In this document: piece after piece, positions 59,541 to 64,000 of the stretch
Layout of the letters: every line of letters begins with the position of its first letter
How positions within the stretch are numbered: the stretch's first letter is position 1
Assembly (NCBI RefSeq): GCF_017876625.1
Contig: NZ_JAGIOH010000001.1
Location: forward strand, 6,469,501 to 6,533,500
Direction of reading: 5' to 3'
Source: Streptomyces syringium
GTDB lineage: Bacteria; Actinomycetota; Actinomycetes; Streptomycetales; Streptomycetaceae
DNA length: 64,000 nt
Position numbers and translations under genes: made by a program
Notes under the pieces: generated by a model
Database searches by the model: none
Told to the model about the DNA's origin: nothing
The model's input: the letters and a program-made list of their open reading frames with translations, nothing else

Positions 59541-60959
59541 GTGATCGCGCACGACGGGATGTTCATCGACGGCGAGTGGCGGCCCGCGGCCGGACCCGAG
59601 ACCATCGAGGTCGTCAACCCCGCCGACGAGCAGGTCATCGGCACCGTCCCGGCCGGTACGCCCGAGGACGTGGACGCCGCCGTACGGGCCGCCCGCGCGG
59701 CCCTGCCCGGCTGGTCCGCCACCCCGCCCGCCGAGCGGGGGCGGCACCTCGCCGCCCTGCGTGACGCGCTCGACGCCCGCCGCGAGGAGATCGCCGCCAC
59801 CGTCGTCGCCGAACTCGGCTCGCCCGCCCGCTTCGCGCAGCGGGTCCACACCGGTCTGCCGATCGCCGTCACCGGCTCCTGCGCGGAACTCGCCGCGACC
59901 CACCCCTTCGAGGAGAAGATCGGCAACTCGACGGTCCTGCACGAGCCGGTCGGCGTCGTCGGCGCCATCACTCCCTGGAACTACCCGCTCCACCAGGTCG
60001 TCGTGAAGGTCGCCCCCGCCCTCGCAGCGGGCTGCACGGTCGTCCTCAAGCCCGCCGAGGACACCCCGCTCACCGCCCGGCTCTTCGCCGAGTGCGTGGC
60101 CGCCGCCGGGATCCCGGCGGGCGTCTTCAACCTCGTCACCGGGCTCGGCGCCGTGGCCGGCCAGGCGCTCGCCGAACACCCCGACGTCGACCTCGTCTCC
60201 TTCACCGGATCGACGGCGGTCGGCAAGCGGATCGGCGCCATCGCCGGCGCGGCCGTCAAGCGTGTCACCCTCGAACTGGGCGGCAAGTCCGCGAACGTCA
60301 TCCTGCCCGGCGCGGACCTGGCCAAGGCCGTCGCCGCGAACGTCGCCGACGTCTGCCGCAACACCGGCCAGTCCTGCAACGCGTGGACGCGCACGCTCGT
60401 CCACGCCGACGACTACGAGGAGGCGGTCGCCCTCGCCGCCGAGGCCGTCGCCGCGTACACCCCCGGTGACCCGGCCGACCCGGACGTCCGCCTCGGCCCG
60501 CTCGTCAACGCCGCCCAGCACGCCCGCGTCCGCGGCTACATCGACCGGGGCGTCGCGGAAGGCGCGCGGCTCGTCGCGGGCGGCTCCGACGTCCCGGAGG
60601 GCCGCGAGAAGGGCTACTTCGTGCGCCCGACCGTCTTCGCCGACGTCACCCCGGAGATGACGATCGCGCAGGAGGAGATCTTCGGCCCGGTCCTCTCCTT
60701 CATCAAGTACACCGACGAGGACGAGGCGGCCCGCATCGCCAACGGCACCGTCTACGGCCTGGGCGGGGCCGTCTGGGCCGCCGACGACGCCACGGCCGCC
60801 GCCTTCGCCCGGCGCATGGACACCGGACAGGTCGACATCAACGGCGGCGGCTTCAACCTGCTCGCGCCCTTCGGCGGCCACAAGCAGTCGGGCATCGGCC
60901 GCGAACTGGGCGCGCACGGCCTGGCGGAGTTCCTGCAGACGAAGTCCCTGCAGTTCTGA
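59541..60959 (+). CDS. aldehyde dehydrogenase (NAD-dependent)
   Basis: A 472-residue aldehyde dehydrogenase. PWNYPLHQVVVKVAPALAAG and VVLKPAEDTPLTA start the cofactor site, SFTGSTAVGKRI forms the nucleotide loop, LELGGKSANVILP carries the general base Glu and NTGQSCNAWTRTLV the catalytic Cys (near 281). EEIFGPVLSFIKY and GGHKQSGIGRELG complete the family signature. GTG at 59541 is preferred because GAGGAGAC lies seven bases upstream. It precedes an alcohol dehydrogenase gene by 58 bases, so the pair probably oxidises an alcohol to an acid by way of an aldehyde; the substrate is unknown. Confidence 0.95.
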   Translation: MIAHDGMFIDGEWRPAAGPETIEVVNPADEQVIGTVPAGTPEDVDAAVRAARAALPGWSATPPAERGRHLAALRDALDARREEIAATVVAELGSPARFAQRVHTGLPIAVTGSCAELAATHPFEEKIGNSTVLHEPVGVVGAITPWNYPLHQVVVKVAPALAAGCTVVLKPAEDTPLTARLFAECVAAAGIPAGVFNLVTGLGAVAGQALAEHPDVDLVSFTGSTAVGKRIGAIAGAAVKRVTLELGGKSANVILPGADLAKAVAANVADVCRNTGQSCNAWTRTLVHADDYEEAVALAAEAVAAYTPGDPADPDVRLGPLVNAAQHARVRGYIDRGVAEGARLVAGGSDVPEGREKGYFVRPTVFADVTPEMTIAQEEIFGPVLSFIKYTDEDEAARIANGTVYGLGGAVWAADDATAAAFARRMDTGQVDINGGGFNLLAPFGGHKQSGIGRELGAHGLAEFLQTKSLQF

Positions 60960-61017
60960 CCCGACCGGTCGCCACCGGCCCCGGTCGAGCCGACGTAGAG
61001 GTGAGGGAAGGCCCGTC

Positions 61018-62112
61018 ATGATCCGTGCCGCCGTACTGTCCGCCGTGGGTGCCCCGCTCCGGATCGCCGGGATCGAGCTGCCGCCGCCCGGACCCGGACA
61101 GGTGCGGGTCCGGCTCGCCGCCGCCGGGGTCTGCCACTCCGACCTCTCCCTCTCCGACGGGACGCTGCGCCAGCCCGTGCCCGCCGTCCTCGGCCACGAG
61201 GGCGCGGGCACGGTGACCGAGGTCGGCGAGGGCGTGACCCATGTGGTGCCCGGCGACCACGTCGTCCTCAACTGGGCGCCGTCCTGCGGTGACTGCCACC
61301 TGTGCGGACTCGGCGAGCCCTGGCTGTGCGCCGACGCCGGGTCCACCGCCACCGTCCCGTACGCCACGCTCGCCGCCGACGGCTCCTCGCTCTACCCGGG
61401 CCTGGGCACCGCGGTCTTCGCCGAGGAGACCGTCGTCCGGGCGAGCGCCGTGCTGCCCCTGCCCGAGGGCGTGCCCCTGGTGGAAGCGGCGCTGCTGGGG
61501 TGCGCGGTACTGACCGGCTACGGCGCGGTGCACCACAGCGCCCGGGTGCGGGCGGGCGAGTCCGTCGTGGTGTTCGGGGCCGGTGGCGTGGGACTGGCCA
61601 CCCTCCAGTCGGCGCGCCTCGCCGGCGCCGGGACGATCGTCGCCGTCGACGTGTCACCGCGGAAGGAGGAACTGGCCCGCGCCGCCGGGGCCACCGACTT
61701 CCTCGTCGCGGACGACACGACGGCCAAGCGGATCCGTGAACTCACCGGCGGCCACGGCGCGGACGTCGCCATCGAGTGCGTGGGCCGGGCCGACACGATC
61801 CGTACGGCCTGGTCGGCCACGCGCCGGGGCGGCCGCACCACCGTCGTGGGCATCGGCGGCAAGGACCAGCGGGTCACCTTCTCCGCCCTGGAACTCTTCC
61901 ACTTCGGGCGCACGCTGTCGGGCTGTGTCTACGGCAACAGCGACCCGGCACGGGACCTGCCCGTCATCGCCGGACATGTGCGCGCCGGGCGGCTCGACCT
62001 CTCCGCCCTGGTCACCGAGCGGATCGGGCTCGACGGCATCCCCGCCGCCTTCGACGCCATGCTCGCGGGCCGCGGCGGCCGGGCGCTGGTGGTGTTCCCC
62101 GAAGCGGGGTAG
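61018..62112 (+). CDS. zinc-dependent alcohol dehydrogenase (MDR family)
   Basis: A 364-residue medium-chain dehydrogenase. CHSDLSLSDG and GHEGAGTVTEVGEGV bind catalytic zinc; CGDCHLCGLGEPWLC (Cx2Cx2Cx7C) binds structural zinc. GAVHHSARVRAGESVVVFGA and GGVGLATLQSARLAGA form the nucleotide fold; VDVSPRKEELA marks NAD preference by its Asp. The pattern resembles the aryl-alcohol and formaldehyde dehydrogenase branch. GAGGGAAGG precedes the ATG. It follows the aldehyde dehydrogenase and precedes, after 128 bases, a TetR gene on the same strand. Confidence 0.95.
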   Translation: MIRAAVLSAVGAPLRIAGIELPPPGPGQVRVRLAAAGVCHSDLSLSDGTLRQPVPAVLGHEGAGTVTEVGEGVTHVVPGDHVVLNWAPSCGDCHLCGLGEPWLCADAGSTATVPYATLAADGSSLYPGLGTAVFAEETVVRASAVLPLPEGVPLVEAALLGCAVLTGYGAVHHSARVRAGESVVVFGAGGVGLATLQSARLAGAGTIVAVDVSPRKEELARAAGATDFLVADDTTAKRIRELTGGHGADVAIECVGRADTIRTAWSATRRGGRTTVVGIGGKDQRVTFSALELFHFGRTLSGCVYGNSDPARDLPVIAGHVRAGRLDLSALVTERIGLDGIPAAFDAMLAGRGGRALVVFPEAG

Positions 62113-62160
62113 TCGCCGCGCCGCGCCGGCACGATTCCCGGACACGGCCCGTCCGTACCC

Positions 62161-62174
62161 TAAGCGCTTGCTCA
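62161..62174. promoter_or_regulatory. TetR operator candidate, copy 1
   Basis: AAGCGCTTGCTCA lies 67 bases before the TetR start and recurs exactly at 63393-63405 upstream of the MaoC gene. The core AAGCGCTT is a perfect palindrome. AGCAAGCGCTTG-like sites are known for TetR repressors of acyl-CoA metabolism. Confidence 0.75.
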
Positions 62175-62240
62175 CCTTCGCGGTATGGTGTTCGTTCTGT
62201 CGGAACAGGCCCGTGGCGGGCCGGGAGAGCGGGGCGTGCG

Positions 62241-62861
62241 ATGGGCGCGGAGGCGAAGCGGGCCGAGGAGTGGGCCGACGTCACACCCGATGCCGCCCGG
62301 CGGCTGGTGACCGCGGCCGTCCAGGCCTTCGCCGAGCGCGGCTATCACGCCACCACCACCCGGGACATCGCCGGCCGGGCCGGCATGAGCCCCGCCGCGC
62401 TCTACATCCACTACAAGACCAAGGAAGAGCTGCTCTACCAGATCAGCGGCGTCGGCCACCGGCTCGCGCTCGACATCCTCCGCCGTGCCCGGGAGGGCGG
62501 GGGCAGCCCCGCCGAGCGGCTCGCCGAAGCCGTACGGAGCTTCGTCCGCTGGCACGCGGAGCACCACACCACCGCCCGGGTCGTGCAGTACGAACTGGGG
62601 GCGCTCGGCGAGGAGCACCACGAGGAGATCGTCGGGCTGCGCCGCGCCTCGGACGCCGCCGTCCGCGCCATCATCGAGGACGGCGTGGCGGCGGGCGACT
62701 TCGACGTCCCGGACGTGCGCGGCACCACCCTCGCCGTGCTGTCGCTGTGCATCGACGTCGCCCGCTGGTTCAACGCGGACGGCAAGCGCACCCCGGACGA
62801 GGTGGGCGAGTTGTACGCGGGGCTGGTCCTGCGCATGGTGGGGTACGCGGGCCAGGAGTGA
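62241..62861 (+). CDS. TetR-family transcriptional regulator
   Basis: The 206-residue protein has a TetR helix-turn-helix (about 18-65): ARRLVTAAVQAFAERGYHAT, TTRDIAGRAGMSPAALYIHY and KTKEELLYQI. The C-terminal ligand domain is rich in His near 100-120 (RWHAEHHTTARVV). ATG at 62241 begins MGAEAKR; the frame extends upstream without a site. The two identical 13-base sites before this gene and before the MaoC gene suggest that it represses both. A CoA ester is the likely inducer. It may also affect the dehydrogenase pair just upstream, but no site is seen there. Confidence 0.93.
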   Translation: MGAEAKRAEEWADVTPDAARRLVTAAVQAFAERGYHATTTRDIAGRAGMSPAALYIHYKTKEELLYQISGVGHRLALDILRRAREGGGSPAERLAEAVRSFVRWHAEHHTTARVVQYELGALGEEHHEEIVGLRRASDAAVRAIIEDGVAAGDFDVPDVRGTTLAVLSLCIDVARWFNADGKRTPDEVGELYAGLVLRMVGYAGQE

Positions 62862-62904
62862 GGTGCCCCGGGGCGGCCGGGGAGCGGAACTCCCCCAGCG
62901 GGCC

Positions 62905-63366
62905 TCAGAGGTGGAAGCGGCTCACCGACTCCGCCACGCACACCGGCTTGTCGCCGCCCTCGCGCTCGATCGTCACCGCCGTCACCAGCTGCACCCCGCC
63001 CTTCACCTCCGACACACCGGCGATCCTCGCCGTGGCCCGCAGCCGTGAGCCGACCGGCACGGGGGAGGGGAAGCGGACCTTGTTCACGCCGTAGTTGATG
63101 CCCATGCGGACGTTCTCGACGCGCATCAGCAGCGGCACGAGGGACGGCAGCAGCGAGAGCGTCAGATAGCCGTGCGCGATGGTCGCCCCGAAGGGGCCGG
63201 CCGCCGCCCGGTCCGGGTCCACATGGATCCACTGATGGTCGCCGGTCGCCTCGGCGAAGAGGTCGATCCGTTTCTGGTCCACCTCGAGCCAGTCGCTCGG
63301 GCCGAGTTCCGCACCGACCGCGGCCCGCAGGTCGTCCAGCGAGGTGAAGATCCGGGGCTCCGTCAT
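62905..63366 (-). CDS. MaoC-like dehydratase ((R)-specific enoyl-CoA hydratase type)
   Basis: A 153-residue hotdog-fold protein. ATGDHQWIHVDPDRAAAGPF followed by GATIAHGYLTLSLLP is the hydratase-2 motif with the catalytic Asp and His (near 53 and 58). It hydrates trans-2-enoyl-CoA to (R)-3-hydroxyacyl-CoA, or dehydrates in reverse. ATG at 63366 is preferred because GGGAGG lies seven bases upstream; an earlier in-frame start at 63381 would overlap that site. A copy of the 13-base operator lies 27 bases upstream, overlapping its promoter. It converges on the TetR gene. Confidence 0.93.
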   Translation of the reverse strand: MTEPRIFTSLDDLRAAVGAELGPSDWLEVDQKRIDLFAEATGDHQWIHVDPDRAAAGPFGATIAHGYLTLSLLPSLVPLLMRVENVRMGINYGVNKVRFPSPVPVGSRLRATARIAGVSEVKGGVQLVTAVTIEREGGDKPVCVAESVSRFHL

Positions 63367-63391
63367 CCACGTGCCTCCCACACAGAGTGTC

Positions 63392-63405
63392 CAAGCGCTT
63401 GCTCA
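63392..63405. promoter_or_regulatory. TetR operator candidate, copy 2
   Basis: CAAGCGCTTGCTCA holds the palindrome CAAGCGCTTG and is identical over 13 bases to the site at 62162-62174. It lies 26-39 bases before the MaoC start on the minus strand and about 60 bases before soxR on the plus strand. Confidence 0.75.
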
Positions 63406-63462
63406 GCATGTGGGGCGGCTCTCCCGGTGTCAACGCCCCGTGTTGACGTAAGGTCTTGAGCC

Positions 63463-64000
63463 GTGCCGCAGATTTCCACGAAGGTTCACGAACTCACCGT
63501 CGGCCAGCTGTCCGCGCGCAGCGGCGCGGCCGTCTCCGCGCTGCACTTCTACGAGTCCAAGGGCCTGATCAGCAGCCGCCGCACCTCCGGCAACCAACGC
63601 CGCTACGAGCGGGACGCCCTGCGCCGGGTCGCCTTCATCCGCGCCGCGCAGCGCGTGGGCATCCCGCTCGCCACCATCCGTGAGGCGCTCGCCGAGCTGC
63701 CCGACGAGCGCACCCCCAACCGCGAGGACTGGGCCCGGATGTCCGAGCTGTGGCGCTCGGAGCTGGACCAGCGAATAGCGCAGCTCAATCAGTTGCGCGA
63801 CCGCCTCGCCGACTGCATCGGCTGCGGCTGCCTCTCGCTCGACAAGTGCGCGCTGTCCAACCCGGAGGACCGCTTCGGCGGCTATGGCAGCGGCTCGGTC
63901 CTGCTCGCCGTGGCCGACAAGGCCGACAGGTCGGCCACCTCGGAGAAAGCACGCGTGGCAGAGAAGGCAGGTCAGGCGGAGAAGGCCGTCGGGGCCGGGA
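63463..64000 (+). CDS. soxR: redox-sensitive transcriptional activator SoxR, 3'-truncated by the window edge
   Basis: A MerR-family regulator. The winged helix covers about 10-80 (LTVGQLSARSGAAVSALHFY, ESKGLISSRRTSGNQRRYER), followed by a dimerisation coiled coil. The [2Fe-2S] ligands are in CIGCGCLSLDKCALSNPEDR (Cx2CxCx5C, about 119-130), diagnostic of SoxR. In Streptomyces, SoxR answers redox-active metabolites rather than superoxide. GTG at 63463 is chosen as the first in-frame start before the HTH. The visible part already has 179 codons, with an Ala/Lys/Glu-rich tail after the cluster that enteric SoxR lacks. The stop is outside the window. Confidence 0.95.
   Translation, partial: MPQISTKVHELTVGQLSARSGAAVSALHFYESKGLISSRRTSGNQRRYERDALRRVAFIRAAQRVGIPLATIREALAELPDERTPNREDWARMSELWRSELDQRIAQLNQLRDRLADCIGCGCLSLDKCALSNPEDRFGGYGSGSVLLAVADKADRSATSEKARVAEKAGQAEKAVGAG

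Overview
The window is chromosomal DNA of a high-GC actinomycete, almost certainly a Streptomyces. Coding frames end heavily in G or C, many starts are GTG or TTG, and genes are repeatedly coupled by ATGA/GTGA overlaps. Typical gene types are a RamB-like regulator divergent from isocitrate lyase, an IdeR/DmdR iron box, a SoxR gene and SGNH and transglycosylase exoenzymes. No tRNA, rRNA, CRISPR array, integrase or intact insertion sequence was seen.

Region 1 (1-5.8 kb) is a small, unusual biosynthetic locus. Plus-strand genes encode an alpha/beta hydrolase (cut by the window edge), an unrecognised 464-residue protein and a terpene synthase. The terpene synthase aligns along its whole length with the fungal trichodiene synthase (TRI5) family and has lower-GC codon use than its neighbours. 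It converges on a minus-strand operon of acyl carrier protein, FabF-type ketosynthase and second alpha/beta hydrolase. Region 2 (5.8-12.4 kb) is an accessory stretch. It holds secreted proteins, a degraded GNAT acetyltransferase, a urate-oxidase remnant beside a transthyretin-fold protein without its catalytic residues, a cystathionine beta-synthase gene broken by one extra base, and a secreted transglycosylase behind a G-rich tract and a structured leader.

Region 3 (12.4-23.7 kb) is central metabolism: aceA and its divergent RamB-like regulator, then a cobalamin riboswitch, then a five-gene overlapping operon for distal valine catabolism (mmsA, acyl-CoA dehydrogenase, 3-hydroxyisobutyryl-CoA hydrolase, mmsB, enoyl-CoA hydratase), and a fused acyl-CoA carboxylase carboxyltransferase. 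Region 4 (23.7-36.2 kb) is a complete iron-acquisition locus behind one iron box. A four-gene ABC uptake system is followed by ATP-grasp, NIS synthetase, MFS exporter, NIS synthetase and PLP decarboxylase. That order is the order of the Gram-negative vibrioferrin operon pvsABCDE. An ArsR-type regulator converges on its end.

Region 5 (37.2-42.2 kb) holds asnB, a small GntR regulator, an AAA ATPase and a membrane-anchored clan-A glycoside hydrolase. Region 6 (42.3-50.8 kb) is a minus-strand polysaccharide locus: two family-2 glycosyltransferases, a polysaccharide deacetylase and a 1289-residue fusion of a Wzx-like flippase to a second polytopic domain, preceded by a FemAB/CelD-like acyltransferase and a small membrane protein. 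Region 7 (51.2-64 kb) holds an SGNH lipase, homogentisate dioxygenase with a GntR regulator carrying an in-frame hexanucleotide repeat, an orphan molybdopterin oxidoreductase and a CitMHS transporter. It ends with an aldehyde/alcohol dehydrogenase pair, a TetR gene and a MaoC gene sharing one 13-base operator sequence, and SoxR cut by the window edge. Three copies of a 30-base intergenic repeat lie in the second half of the window.
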